The translations under genes were made by a program, and so were the position numbers. The notes beneath the pieces were generated by a model. It was not told the DNA's origin, searched no databases, and saw nothing but the letters and a program-made list of their open reading frames with translations. Shown here in pieces: positions 42,134 through 51,462 of a stretch of DNA of 64,000 bases. This stretch comes from Candidatus Phocaeicola excrementigallinarum (lineage in GTDB: Bacteria; Bacteroidota; Bacteroidia; Bacteroidales; Bacteroidaceae). Every line of letters begins with the position of its first letter. Position 1 is the stretch's first letter. Where the stretch lies: the NCBI GenBank assembly GCA_019120125.1, contig DWVR01000046.1:1-64000 (forward strand), read 5' to 3'.

Positions 42134-44686
42134 ATGGACAGACAAAACACTGTAAAAAAGACATTTCCCGTACTCGACATGAGCTGCGCGGCCTGCGCGG
42201 CGCGCGTGGACAAGACGCTGAACAGGCAGACAGGCGTGCGCCATGCCAGCGTGAACTATGCGGCGGCCACCGCCACCGTGGAATACGAACCCGACAAGTG
42301 CTCGCCCGAAACACTGAGAGAGGCTGTCGTGGCGGCAGGCTACGACCTGGTCATCGAGACCGACCGGGAAAAACGGCGGCAGGAAGTGGACGAGGCACAC
42401 GAGAAGAAATACCGGAGACTGAAATTCCGAACCACGTGGGCCATCCTCCTCTCGCTGCCCGTAGCCGTCATCGGCATGTTCTTCATGGACATGCCCTACG
42501 CCAACCATCTCATGTGGGTGCTGTCCACCCCCGTGGTGTGCTGGCTGGGACGGGATTTCTACATCAACGCATGGAAACAGCTCAAGCACCGCACATCGAA
42601 CATGGACACACTGGTAGCCAACAGCACGGGCATCGCCTACCTGTTCAGCCTCTTCAACCTGTTCTTCCCCGACTTCTGGCTCCGGAGAGGCATCGAGCCG
42701 CATGTCTACTTCGAGGCCTCCAGCGTCATCATCGCCTTCATCCTGTTGGGGCGGCTGCTCGAGGAACGGGCCAAGGGAAACACCTCGGCGGCCATCAGGA
42801 AACTCATGGGACTGCAGCCCAAGACCGTCACGATGGTCACCGCCGGAGGGGAACTGAAGGAAGTGGCGGTGGAACAGGTGCGCATCGGCGACTGCCTGAT
42901 GGTAAGGCCCGGTGAACGCATCGCCGTGGACGGCACGGTATGCGAAGGCAGCTCGTATGTGGACGAAAGCATGCTCAGCGGCGAGCCAGTGGCCGTACTG
43001 AAAAAGAAAGGGGAAAAGGTGTTCGCGGGCACCATCAACCAGAAAGGGAGCTTCCGGTTCACCGCCGGCAAGGTAGGGGCCGACACCATGCTGGCAAACA
43101 TCATCCGCATGGTGCAGGACGCACAAGGCAGCAAGGCCCCGGTGCAGAAGCTGGTGGACCGCATCGCGGCCGTATTCGTGCCGGCCATCATGGGCACCGC
43201 CCTCCTGACGTTCATCCTGTGGATGGTGTGCGACCCGTCCGACGGGTTCACCCACGGACTGCTGGCGGCCGTCACGGTGCTGATCATCGCCTGTCCCTGC
43301 GCGCTGGGACTGGCCACCCCCACCGCCATCATGGTAGGCATCGGGAAAGGCGCCGGGCTGGGCATCCTCATCAAGGACGCGGAGAGTCTGGAGACGGCAC
43401 GCAAAGTGAACGCCATCGTGCTCGACAAGACCGGAACCGTGACCGAAGGAAAGCCGGCGGTGACCGACCTGACCGAAGCTCTGGAACAAGAGGGACTGAG
43501 AGACCGCCTGTACAGTCTGGAGAAAATGTCGGAACATCCGCTTGCCGAAGCAGTGACCGGACGGCTCAAGGGCAACCTCCTTCCGGTAGAGAATTTCAGG
43601 AGCGTGACGGGCGAGGGAGTATGCGGTGACATAAACGGGACGACATACTATGCCGGCAACCTCCGTCTGCTCACCGCACACCATATCCGCCCGTCTGACA
43701 GCATGCTGGAAGAGGCCCGCCGGCTGGAGGCCGACTCAAAGACCGTTATCTGGTTTGCCGACAGCACACAGGCACTGGGACTGGCGGCCATCACCGACCG
43801 CATCAAGCCCACTTCCGCGGCCGCCGTATCACAGCTCAGAGCGATGGGCATCGATGTCTACATGCTCACAGGCGACAACGAGGGTTCGGCACGCAATGTG
43901 GCACAAAAAGCGGGCATCGCCCACTTCAAGGCCGGCGTGCTCCCCGACCAGAAAGCCTCGTTCGTGAAATCGCTCCAGGCGGAAGGAAAAACCGTGGCCA
44001 TGGTGGGCGACGGCATCAACGACAGCGCGGCACTGGCCCAGTCCGATCTCAGCATCGCCATGGGAAGGGGCAGCGACATTGCCATGGACGTGGCCAAGAT
44101 GACCGTCATCTCGTCCGACCTCAACAAGATAGCCGACGCCATCCGCCTGTCGCGCATGACCGTCCGCACCATCCGCGAGAACCTGTTCTGGGCGTTCATC
44201 TACAACCTCATCGGAGTGCCCGTCGCCGCGGGCGTACTCTACCCGATAAACGGTTTTCTGCTCAACCCGATGATTGCCGGGGCGGCCATGGCCATGAGCA
44301 GTGTGAGCGTGGTGACCAACAGCCTGCGCCTGCGGAAAAAGAAACTCGGCGGCACTCCTGTCCCGGCATCCGCGCCCCAGGCCGAATCCCCCGTCGCGGA
44401 ATCCCTTGCTGAGACGGAAAGCCCGGCCGTCACGGCTCCGGCAACAGACGGGCCGCAAGCGTCCGGACAGGGAATCACACAGAAATACACCGTGGACGGA
44501 ATGATGTGCGACCACTGCCGCACGCGTGTGGAGAAGGTACTTAACTCCATCGACGGAGTCTCGGCCAAAGTGACCCTTACCCCACCCGAAGCCGTGGTCA
44601 CGTTCAGCGGCCGGAAGCTCCCGCTTGAGGAGATACAGAAAGTGATTGACGGGAAAGCGGGCGACTACACGTTGAAGGAGGCCTGA
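42134..44686 (+). CDS. copA: Copper-type P1B ATPase with metal-binding domains at both ends
   Basis: The 850-residue protein has an N-terminal HMA domain (MSCAACAARV, Cys18 and Cys21), then eight predicted helices including the CPC motif (Cys387-Pro-Cys389). Also present are the phosphorylation site DKTGT (Asp431), a catalytic HP motif (EHPLAEAV) and GDGINDSAALAQSDLSIAMG. After the last helix there is a Pro/Ala/Ser/Glu-rich linker of about 60 residues and a second HMA domain (VDGMMCDHCRTRV, Cys792 and Cys795). CPC with HMA domains indicates Cu+ export. A C-terminal HMA is uncommon outside Bacteroidetes. Array 3 lies just downstream. Confidence 0.94.
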   Translation: MDRQNTVKKTFPVLDMSCAACAARVDKTLNRQTGVRHASVNYAAATATVEYEPDKCSPETLREAVVAAGYDLVIETDREKRRQEVDEAHEKKYRRLKFRTTWAILLSLPVAVIGMFFMDMPYANHLMWVLSTPVVCWLGRDFYINAWKQLKHRTSNMDTLVANSTGIAYLFSLFNLFFPDFWLRRGIEPHVYFEASSVIIAFILLGRLLEERAKGNTSAAIRKLMGLQPKTVTMVTAGGELKEVAVEQVRIGDCLMVRPGERIAVDGTVCEGSSYVDESMLSGEPVAVLKKKGEKVFAGTINQKGSFRFTAGKVGADTMLANIIRMVQDAQGSKAPVQKLVDRIAAVFVPAIMGTALLTFILWMVCDPSDGFTHGLLAAVTVLIIACPCALGLATPTAIMVGIGKGAGLGILIKDAESLETARKVNAIVLDKTGTVTEGKPAVTDLTEALEQEGLRDRLYSLEKMSEHPLAEAVTGRLKGNLLPVENFRSVTGEGVCGDINGTTYYAGNLRLLTAHHIRPSDSMLEEARRLEADSKTVIWFADSTQALGLAAITDRIKPTSAAAVSQLRAMGIDVYMLTGDNEGSARNVAQKAGIAHFKAGVLPDQKASFVKSLQAEGKTVAMVGDGINDSAALAQSDLSIAMGRGSDIAMDVAKMTVISSDLNKIADAIRLSRMTVRTIRENLFWAFIYNLIGVPVAAGVLYPINGFLLNPMIAGAAMAMSSVSVVTNSLRLRKKKLGGTPVPASAPQAESPVAESLAETESPAVTAPATDGPQASGQGITQKYTVDGMMCDHCRTRVEKVLNSIDGVSAKVTLTPPEAVVTFSGRKLPLEEIQKVIDGKAGDYTLKEA

Positions 44687-44722
44687 TGTGTCCGCGCACG
44701 GAGCGGATTCCACACCCTCCCG

Positions 44723-44805
44723 AAAACGCCTTGACGTTTCGGTCAAAACGCCTTGACGTTTTTTAAAAACGCTTCGGCGTTTCAAGTAAAACGTCAAGGC
44801 GTTTT
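44723..44805. repeat. Array 3 of AAACG-N6-CGTTT units, four units at 21-22 bp period
   Basis: Units start at 44723, 44745, 44766 and 44788. The hexamers are CCTTGA, CCTTGA, CTTCGG and TCAAGG, with spacers GGTC, TTA and AAGT. Unit 3 alone makes a hairpin with a C(TTCG)G tetraloop, a very stable RNA loop. Unit 4 complements units 1 and 2 and ends in seven Ts. The array begins 37 bp after the copA stop, so it could act as its terminator. Confidence 0.85.
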
Positions 44806-44891
44806 TTTACGGTCTGAAAACGGCCTGAGGACAAATCAGATTTTGACTTATCCTCTTTTATATTATGTGATGAATTGATTACTGACGACTG

Positions 44892-45908
44892 TTATAGAAT
44901 GTAAATGGCAGCACCAATCACACCGCCCATGACCATGTGCAACATATTGAACACAGATAACGCCTGAAAGAAATGCTGGAAGCTCATAATCTCTTCCAGA
45001 CAGGTCATAAATGTGGCGCTAAGCACGGCATAGGCAAAACCACGGCAGAATATCGGCAGATAGAGTTGTGAGATATGAATGTCGGATGAGATTAAGAAAT
45101 AATTTCCCAACAAATAGCCTATTATCCCTCCAAGTCCGATGACAATCAACCTCAGATAATTGAACCGCCTAATGTGCATCCACCAATAGGCAAACAGGCA
45201 TCCGGCCAATACCCCCGCCAGCACAGGCCAGTCCAATTGTACACTTGTCATCGTACCATAGTGCATCACCTCCTCCAAATAGACTTCTTCCAACACATGC
45301 TCTGTGGCAAGGAACATTTCTACCAGTGTAATCAGGATGAATACGGGCAGCAGATGGCGGTATGTCCACATTTTCGGTTCATAATAGGGGTGACGGATGG
45401 TGAACATCCTCCAGACGCAAAAAAATAGCGTAACGATGATAACCATGCTTAATTGGCGGATCACCGGACTGTTCCACCGGTCATACCAGTCGCCGTAGTT
45501 GAACAAGTAAGCAATCTCCAACAAAAGCATCGCCCACAGCACCGCTCCCAGCCAATCGATGCCAAACAAAGGAAACTTCTTGAACATACGGAAATGGCGT
45601 GTGCAGGCAGTCAATATCAGCAAGTCTGTCATCATGATGCCGCAGATGAACCATTGCATGTAATCCCAATGGTAGTAATACATCAGGTAAGTGGCAAGCA
45701 AGTCGGACAACTGCATACTGCCCAAGATCACGATATGCAGCATCGGAAAGAATACGGTAAAATCCCGTGTCGGCGTCATCCAAAGCTGAATGTTCGACAT
45801 ACATTCAAACGTGCCTTGTATCTTGCACATGCCTTCGATGAAGCATACCAGCCACAGCAGAGGCAGGAATGTGATATGAATAGAATGTAACCTTACACAT
45901 ATGTACTT
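44892..45908 (-). pseudogene. Multi-pass membrane protein fragment, probably a truncated MFS-like transporter
   Basis: An open frame of about 339 codons has no ATG until codon 27 (45830). Its upstream part is still membrane-like (HITFLPLLWLVCFIEGMCKIQGTFE), suggesting that the true N-terminus is lost. Nine hydrophobic helices follow, including FSDLL-like MQLSDLLATYLMYYYHW and EMFLATEHVLEEVYLEEVMHYG. It stops abruptly at GAAIYIL just inside a helix. It resembles the Bacteroides inner-membrane efflux proteins that pair with EmrA/TolC, which are longer. An 11-bp direct repeat ATAGAATGTAA occurs at both edges (44894 and 45880). The DNA is AT-richer than its neighbours. Confidence 0.5.
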
Positions 45909-45994
45909 TTAAACTATCTTAACTATATTGCAATACGTATCATATTGTATATTAAAGCGTTTTATGTTTCATCTGATATAAATGCACAATAATA
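45909..45994. other. AT-rich spacer between two gene remnants
   Basis: No gene, repeat or promoter was recognised. Base composition is visibly richer in A and T than the flanking GC-rich operons. Confidence 0.4.
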
Positions 45995-46240
45995 TCACAT
46001 GCCAGTGCATGGAGCCCGATGTGACCGCGCGGGAAACAACCAGGCATCGAATATCTTCCAATAGGGCAATAACCAATGGGATATCGGACCGACTATTAAA
46101 GCCGTGACAACCGTACCCTCACGCACTCCCTCATCGGTCAGTTCCATGTTCTTTTGCAAGTCAAGTTCCGCCAACAGCTTGCCGGATGCCACTGCTGATG
46201 GCTCCGCCTGCATAGACGACCTGCTGCCCTCCAATGCGAA
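45995..46240 (-). pseudogene. Possible C-terminal remnant of a YitT/YczE-type membrane protein
   Basis: The minus-strand frame ends LDLQKNMELTDEGVREGTVVTALIVGPISHWLLPYWKIFDAWLF then a short tail and stop. A (V/I)REGTxxxALxVGP step before a last helix is what I expect from YitT/YczE-like (DUF6198) membrane proteins, but only this piece is present and no start or preceding helices can be seen. It is treated as a decayed remnant; it could be chance. Together with the fragment at 44892 it makes this patch look like a degraded region. Confidence 0.3.
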
Positions 46241-46331
46241 GTTGTTGCCGAAATGAGGCATTTCCACTGACATCCGGAGAGGCGTCCCGGAAACGGCGAA
46301 ACGTGAAAGTAACAAAAATCGGGGCATCCTT

Positions 46332-46364
46332 TTTCGGGATTCTCACGAAAATGACCTATCTTTG
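46332..46364 (+). promoter_or_regulatory. Promoter of the lipoprotein-helicase-dehydrogenase unit
   Basis: TTTC (46332-46335), 21 bp, TATCTTTG (46357-46364), then 30 bp to the start codon at 46395. This fixes the lipoprotein start after the promoter and not at an upstream TTG. Confidence 0.6.
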
Positions 46365-46394
46365 AAAAAACAACAACCAACATTACAGACACAA

Positions 46395-47174
46395 ATGAAA
46401 ATCAAACAGACCATTCTGGCCGCTACGGTCGCCTTATCCGCAGCCTTCGGCCTCCCGTCGTGCGGCGACGACGATGTCATGCCCATCTACCTGACTGATG
46501 CGGAAAACAATACGGAACTGACATCCGACAACCTGACCATCGATGCCTTCAGCGAAGGAGAGAAATTCATTATCCAGGGTGGAAAGGGAAACTACAGCAT
46601 CTCAGTCACCGACAAGTCCGTGATCACTTTCCATTATGACGGCGATACGCTGACACTGCTTCCGCTCGGGACGGGAACCAGCGAGACACTCATCGCCGAC
46701 CGTGCGGGAAACAGTCTCGTGGTGAACGTCAGCGTGGAGAACCCGTCGGCCGAGCTCTCCGTGACGGAAACCACCGCGGAAGTCACGGGCGACGACCTGA
46801 CACAGGAACAGACCCGGAACCTGCAGCTTAAGATCGCCCAAGAAGGGGTGGCGCTCGCGGGCGGACGCTTCGTGTTCACCTTCGCCGACAAGGAGCACTC
46901 GACCGGCGACGTGAAAATCTATCCCGAGGCCACGGGAAACTACAAGGTCGGCATCTTCACGCGCATGACCAAATATGACGAGGACACGGGAGAAAGCTAC
47001 GACTGCATCCAGATCCGGATGGCGGACAGCACGGACGGCAAGCTCACGTTCCACATCACCGGGAGCGACACGGAATACGTGTTCCGGGAAGACGTGACCG
47101 ACCAATACCGTGGAAGTTATCCCGCACTGGAGGATGCGGCCAGAATATACAGACTGAAGAAAACTGTCGGATAA
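46395..47174 (+). CDS. Lipoprotein of unknown function
   Basis: The 259-residue protein begins MKIKQTILAATVALSAAFGLPSCGDDD, a clear lipoprotein signal (PSC, Cys23) followed by acidic residues. The mature part looks like two beta-sandwich repeats (for example NLTIDAFSEGEKFIIQGGKGNYSISVTDKSVITFHYDGDTLTLLPLGTGTSETLIADRAGNSLVVNVSV), similar to bacterial Ig-like folds. I do not recognise a named family. It is 7 bp upstream of the large helicase gene, so the two are probably one transcript, which is an unexpected pairing of envelope and DNA functions. Confidence 0.75.
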   Translation: MKIKQTILAATVALSAAFGLPSCGDDDVMPIYLTDAENNTELTSDNLTIDAFSEGEKFIIQGGKGNYSISVTDKSVITFHYDGDTLTLLPLGTGTSETLIADRAGNSLVVNVSVENPSAELSVTETTAEVTGDDLTQEQTRNLQLKIAQEGVALAGGRFVFTFADKEHSTGDVKIYPEATGNYKVGIFTRMTKYDEDTGESYDCIQIRMADSTDGKLTFHITGSDTEYVFREDVTDQYRGSYPALEDAARIYRLKKTVG

Positions 47175-47181
47175 CAACGGA

Positions 47182-50100
47182 ATGCCATTGGAACGCGACT
47201 ACCGCATCGACCTGCAGTCGTTCGATCTGTTCGACCGTATCGAGCGCATCCACCGCCGTCCTCCCGTAAGCCTGGAGAACGTGCGGGCCAAATATGTTTT
47301 GCTCTATAAGGTGCTGGAGGAGGCCGCCTACGAGCTGACGGCACGCAGCACCCTGGCTTTCGCCAACCTGTTCTCGCGGCTCGACTATATCGGCAAGGAG
47401 AAGAAACTGACACCCTCCGACCGGTATGCCGTGCAGACCATGCGGAGAAACTGCAACAGGGCGATGGACGGACGGCTGAAACCCGACCTGCAGGAATATC
47501 TCTACGACCTGAGGGCACTGGTACGTTTCGTGTCACTGGGATTCGAGGCCGACATACCCGCCTCGCTCCTGCCGGAAATCCCCCACTCCAACCGTCCCTA
47601 CTCAGGCACGAGACTCTCGCAGATTCCCTACGTGAGGGCCTGTGTGACAGGATGGGACGACACACGGATATTCGCCTCGTGCGACAGCGAGGAGGAGCCG
47701 TTTATCGTGGTGAACTATGCCAAGGGAGGCTATGAGGGCGACCTGACCTACATCAGGGACCTGCTGCGCGAGAACCTCCCCATCAACCTGCTCCACGTGA
47801 AGGTGGACGAGGAAAACCATTATATTCCGGGACTGATCGTCATCTGGCCCGACTACCTCATCGACATCAGCGCGCTCGCCGCCTGCTTCAGGGAATACGG
47901 GCACCATCCGCTCAATTTTTTCATGAACCGCATCAAGCCGCGGGCCAACACGGCGCCGATCCTGTTGGGAAACCTGGCAGGACGGCTGCTTGACGAGTAC
48001 ATCAACGAAAAGCCCGACTGCCCGGTGGACTACGTGAGGTCGCTCAACACCTTCTTCGCCTCGTCGGCACTGGAGTTCTGCACCTGCAGGCTACCGGAGG
48101 ATTTCCATGCCTCGGCAAAAAGCCAGATGACGCACATCCGGTCGTTCATCCACGACATCCTTCCAGCCAACATCCCCGGCTTCGACCGACGGAACACCCT
48201 GCTCGAAGCCTCCTTCATCTGCGAGAGACTCGGCCTGCAAGGACGTGTGGACATGATGCAGAAGGATCTCAAGATACTCATCGAACAGAAATCGGGAAAG
48301 CGCGACGAGCTGAACCGCCGCCACAAGGAGGACCATTTCGTGCAGATGATGCTCTATCAGGGCGTACTGACGTACAACTTCGGACAGAAAGCCAAGGACA
48401 TGCAGACTTTTCTGCTCTACTCGAAATACACGGACGGACTGATGCTGGAACACTTCTCCGAAAAGCTGTTCCGTGAAAGCATCCGGCTGAGAAACCGCAT
48501 CGTGGCACAGGAAATGGAACTTGCGGAAGGGGGGATCGCCACGGTGACGGAAGGACTGAGCACCGACCTGCTCAACGAATACGGACAACACAGCCGGCTT
48601 TGGAACGACTACCAGGAACCGGAACTCCAGAAGGCCATCACTACCCTGAAACGGTGTACGCCACTCGAAAAGGCCTACTTTGAAAGGCTCTTCACCTTTG
48701 TGGCGAAAGAGACCGTGCTGAACAGGACAGGAGGCAACAACAGCTCCTCGAAAGGATTCGCGGCCGTCTGGCACAATCCGGTCAGGGAAAAGCTGGAAGC
48801 GGGGAACATCCTGCCGGGACTGACCCTCACCGACCGCCGGAGAAGCTCGCCGGAAAAAGGGTACGACCTGATCACGCTGGGTATCCCGCAGCTGGAGGAC
48901 GACTTTCTGCCCAACTTCCGCACAGGCGACATCGTGATTCTCTATGCCTATACCGGAGAACCGGACGTGAGGGAACAGATCCTGATGAAGGGAAACATCG
49001 TCAGCCTGCAGACGGACAGCGTCACCATACAGCTCCGCAACGGACAACAGAACAAGGACATCATCGGAAACGCGGACGACCGTTTCTGCATCGAGCACGA
49101 CTCGTCGGACATCTCGTCCGCCAACGCCATACGAGGACTATACGCTTTTCTGGCGGCCACCGACGAGCGGAAACGCCTGCTGCTCTGCCAGCGTATGCCC
49201 ACCGCCGACACCTCACGCAAGCTGAACGGCCACTACGGACGGTTCGACGGACTGGTGCTGCAGGAGAAACAGGCCAACGACTACTTCCTGCTGGTCGGTC
49301 CCCCGGGCACGGGAAAAACCTCGTGCGCCCTGCGGTACATGGTGGAAGAGGCACTGACAGAGCCCGGCACCTCAATCCTCCTGCTCTCATACACCAACCG
49401 CGCCGTCGACGAGATCTGCGCCATGCTGACGGATTCCGGCATTGCCGACAGCCATCCCTTCATCCGCATCGGACATGAGCTCTCGTGCGACAGACGGTTC
49501 CGGAAATACCTGCTCAAACACCGCATCGGCGACTGCCCGAAACTGAACGACATCCGGCGGCGGATTGCGGAGACACGGCTGTTCGTGGGCACCACCACCG
49601 CCATAAGCAACCGCTCATACCTGTTCGACATCAAGCGGTTCGACACCGCCTTCATCGACGAGGCCTCGCAGATTCTGGAGCCGGACCTCATCGGAATCCT
49701 TTCCGCACGGAGCGGAACGGGAAACGCCGTCGGAAAGTTCGTGCTCATAGGCGACTACAAGCAGCTGCCCGCCATCGCCCTTCAGAACAAGGACGACGCG
49801 GCGGTAAACGACCCGCTCCTGCTGGACATCGGGCTGAGGGACTGCCGCGACTCGCTGTTCGAGCGGCTGTACCGGAAATCGCCGGAACAGTTCCGCAGCA
49901 TCCTCCGGAAACAGGGACGCATGCATCCTGCCGTCGCCGAGTTTCCCGACTTCACGTTCTACTTCCATGAACATCTGGAGCCGGTGCCTCTGCCGCATCA
50001 GGAAGAGGATTGTCCTTATACCGGCACGACCGGTCCGCAAGACAATGTCGACCGCCTGCTCCTGTCACGCAGAATGGTGTTCATCCCTTCCGGTATGCCG

Positions 50101-51459
50101 GAGGACAGCCCCACCCTTTCCGACAAGGCCAATCCGGAAGAGGCCCGCGTCGTGGCCTGCCTCCTGCGGCACATCTACCGTCTGACGGGCGACACGTTCC
50201 ATCCCGGCAAGACGGTGGGGGTCATCGTGCCCTACCGCAACCAGATCGCGATGATCCGCAAGGAAATCGCCGGACTGGACATTCCGGCCCTGCTTGACAT
50301 CTCCATCGATACGGTGGAAAGATACCAGGGAAGCCAGCGCGACGTGATCATCTACTCGTTTACGGTGCGGAACCTCAGCCAGCTGAATTTTCTTACGGCC
50401 AACACCTTCACCGAGGGAGAACAGACCATCGACCGGAAACTGAACGTGGCCATCACCCGGGCACGCAAGCAACTGCTTCTGACGGGCAACCCACAGGTGC
50501 TGGGAGCCAACCTCACTTTCCACAAGCTCATGGAATATATCCGGATGCACAACGGATACATCGAGACAGACACCGAAAGCTTCTGCCAGAGAAACTTCAA
50601 CCTTCCGGAATATGAGACGGACTGGGACCTGAAAGACACTTCCTATCCGCTTCCGGAAACATTCGGGCGGACTTTCAGGAAACTGGCCGGAAATCTGGAC
50701 ACGGAAAACCTCTCACCGGAAACGGTCACCGCATACCGGGAACGGACTTCCTACGGACGCATGGACTTCCACCTTCCGCCGGGAAAAGACACGTCGGAAC
50801 GTGTGCTTCTGTATACGCGCCTGTACATGCGCAAACAGTTTCTGGCGGCACACTCCGCCTTCGAAGCCTGCGGCAACTGGTGGAGAGACACCATCAGAAA
50901 CGTGTCGGGACGGATCGTGTTCTGCGACTTCTCGTGCGAGCCGGGAGCTTCCGCCCTGGCATTCGCCGGAATGTGCCGCACACTGCCCCATGCGGACCTC
51001 ACCGTGGCCGGCCTGTATCCGATGACGGAACTGGCTGACCTGGCGGCACGTTTTTTCGGGGAAATGTATCCGCAAACGGAATTCTTCACCGCCCCCCGGC
51101 TGGAGGACGTGAAGAATGAGTTCTGGACAGCCCATTCCGTGCTCTCCGAACTGATTGTATTCCATTTCGGAAATCTTTTCGACCGGATTTCTCCCGATGA
51201 GGCACGCGGTCTGGCCCTCCAGATCAACCGACTGACACACAGCCGTCCGCTGAACAGGTACGCCACCTTCTTCCGGGCGGACAACGGCATACGTTCCGAC
51301 TGCCACTCCTACAGGACATTCTGCAAACATCTCACTCCGGCACTGCATCCGCTTCATCCGGACATGCCGTTCACGGGAAAACTCTATTACAGACAGACTG
51401 AAGGTTGTCCGGCAGAAGACGGATTTTTATATGAACTGAGAACAAACGAAATGAAATGA
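47182..51459 (+). CDS. Dna2-like nuclease-helicase with a methyltransferase-like C-terminal domain
   Basis: The protein has 1425 residues. Residues about 300-420 form a PD-(D/E)xK nuclease of the RecB/Dna2 type: Asp357 (GRVDMM), Glu368-x-Lys370 (LIEQKSGK) and QxxxY at 388-392. The four-Cys iron-sulfur site of Dna2/Cas4 is not evident. Residues about 680-1110 are an SF1B helicase: Walker A GPPGTGKT 706-713, DEAS 826-829, VERYQGSQRDV and VAITRAR 1089-1095. The last 200 residues contain IVFCDFSCEPGASALAFAG (from 1245) followed by helices, like motif I of a SAM methyltransferase, though the usual GxGxG is replaced. Likely roles are DNA end processing or defence; unproven. Confidence 0.85.
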   Translation: MPLERDYRIDLQSFDLFDRIERIHRRPPVSLENVRAKYVLLYKVLEEAAYELTARSTLAFANLFSRLDYIGKEKKLTPSDRYAVQTMRRNCNRAMDGRLKPDLQEYLYDLRALVRFVSLGFEADIPASLLPEIPHSNRPYSGTRLSQIPYVRACVTGWDDTRIFASCDSEEEPFIVVNYAKGGYEGDLTYIRDLLRENLPINLLHVKVDEENHYIPGLIVIWPDYLIDISALAACFREYGHHPLNFFMNRIKPRANTAPILLGNLAGRLLDEYINEKPDCPVDYVRSLNTFFASSALEFCTCRLPEDFHASAKSQMTHIRSFIHDILPANIPGFDRRNTLLEASFICERLGLQGRVDMMQKDLKILIEQKSGKRDELNRRHKEDHFVQMMLYQGVLTYNFGQKAKDMQTFLLYSKYTDGLMLEHFSEKLFRESIRLRNRIVAQEMELAEGGIATVTEGLSTDLLNEYGQHSRLWNDYQEPELQKAITTLKRCTPLEKAYFERLFTFVAKETVLNRTGGNNSSSKGFAAVWHNPVREKLEAGNILPGLTLTDRRRSSPEKGYDLITLGIPQLEDDFLPNFRTGDIVILYAYTGEPDVREQILMKGNIVSLQTDSVTIQLRNGQQNKDIIGNADDRFCIEHDSSDISSANAIRGLYAFLAATDERKRLLLCQRMPTADTSRKLNGHYGRFDGLVLQEKQANDYFLLVGPPGTGKTSCALRYMVEEALTEPGTSILLLSYTNRAVDEICAMLTDSGIADSHPFIRIGHELSCDRRFRKYLLKHRIGDCPKLNDIRRRIAETRLFVGTTTAISNRSYLFDIKRFDTAFIDEASQILEPDLIGILSARSGTGNAVGKFVLIGDYKQLPAIALQNKDDAAVNDPLLLDIGLRDCRDSLFERLYRKSPEQFRSILRKQGRMHPAVAEFPDFTFYFHEHLEPVPLPHQEEDCPYTGTTGPQDNVDRLLLSRRMVFIPSGMPEDSPTLSDKANPEEARVVACLLRHIYRLTGDTFHPGKTVGVIVPYRNQIAMIRKEIAGLDIPALLDISIDTVERYQGSQRDVIIYSFTVRNLSQLNFLTANTFTEGEQTIDRKLNVAITRARKQLLLTGNPQVLGANLTFHKLMEYIRMHNGYIETDTESFCQRNFNLPEYETDWDLKDTSYPLPETFGRTFRKLAGNLDTENLSPETVTAYRERTSYGRMDFHLPPGKDTSERVLLYTRLYMRKQFLAAHSAFEACGNWWRDTIRNVSGRIVFCDFSCEPGASALAFAGMCRTLPHADLTVAGLYPMTELADLAARFFGEMYPQTEFFTAPRLEDVKNEFWTAHSVLSELIVFHFGNLFDRISPDEARGLALQINRLTHSRPLNRYATFFRADNGIRSDCHSYRTFCKHLTPALHPLHPDMPFTGKLYYRQTEGCPAEDGFLYELRTNEMK

Positions 51460-51462
51460 ACT

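Noticed and set aside
46138..46392. 84-codon minus-strand frame upstream of the lipoprotein
   Set aside because: It overlaps the promoter at 46332 and is in a different frame from the only recognisable remnant at 45995-46240.
47182..51459. Helicase gene as a Cas4-containing CRISPR adaptation protein
   Set aside because: The nuclease resembles Cas4/Dna2 in fold, but the iron-sulfur cysteines are not visible and no CRISPR array or cas1/cas2 lies in the window.
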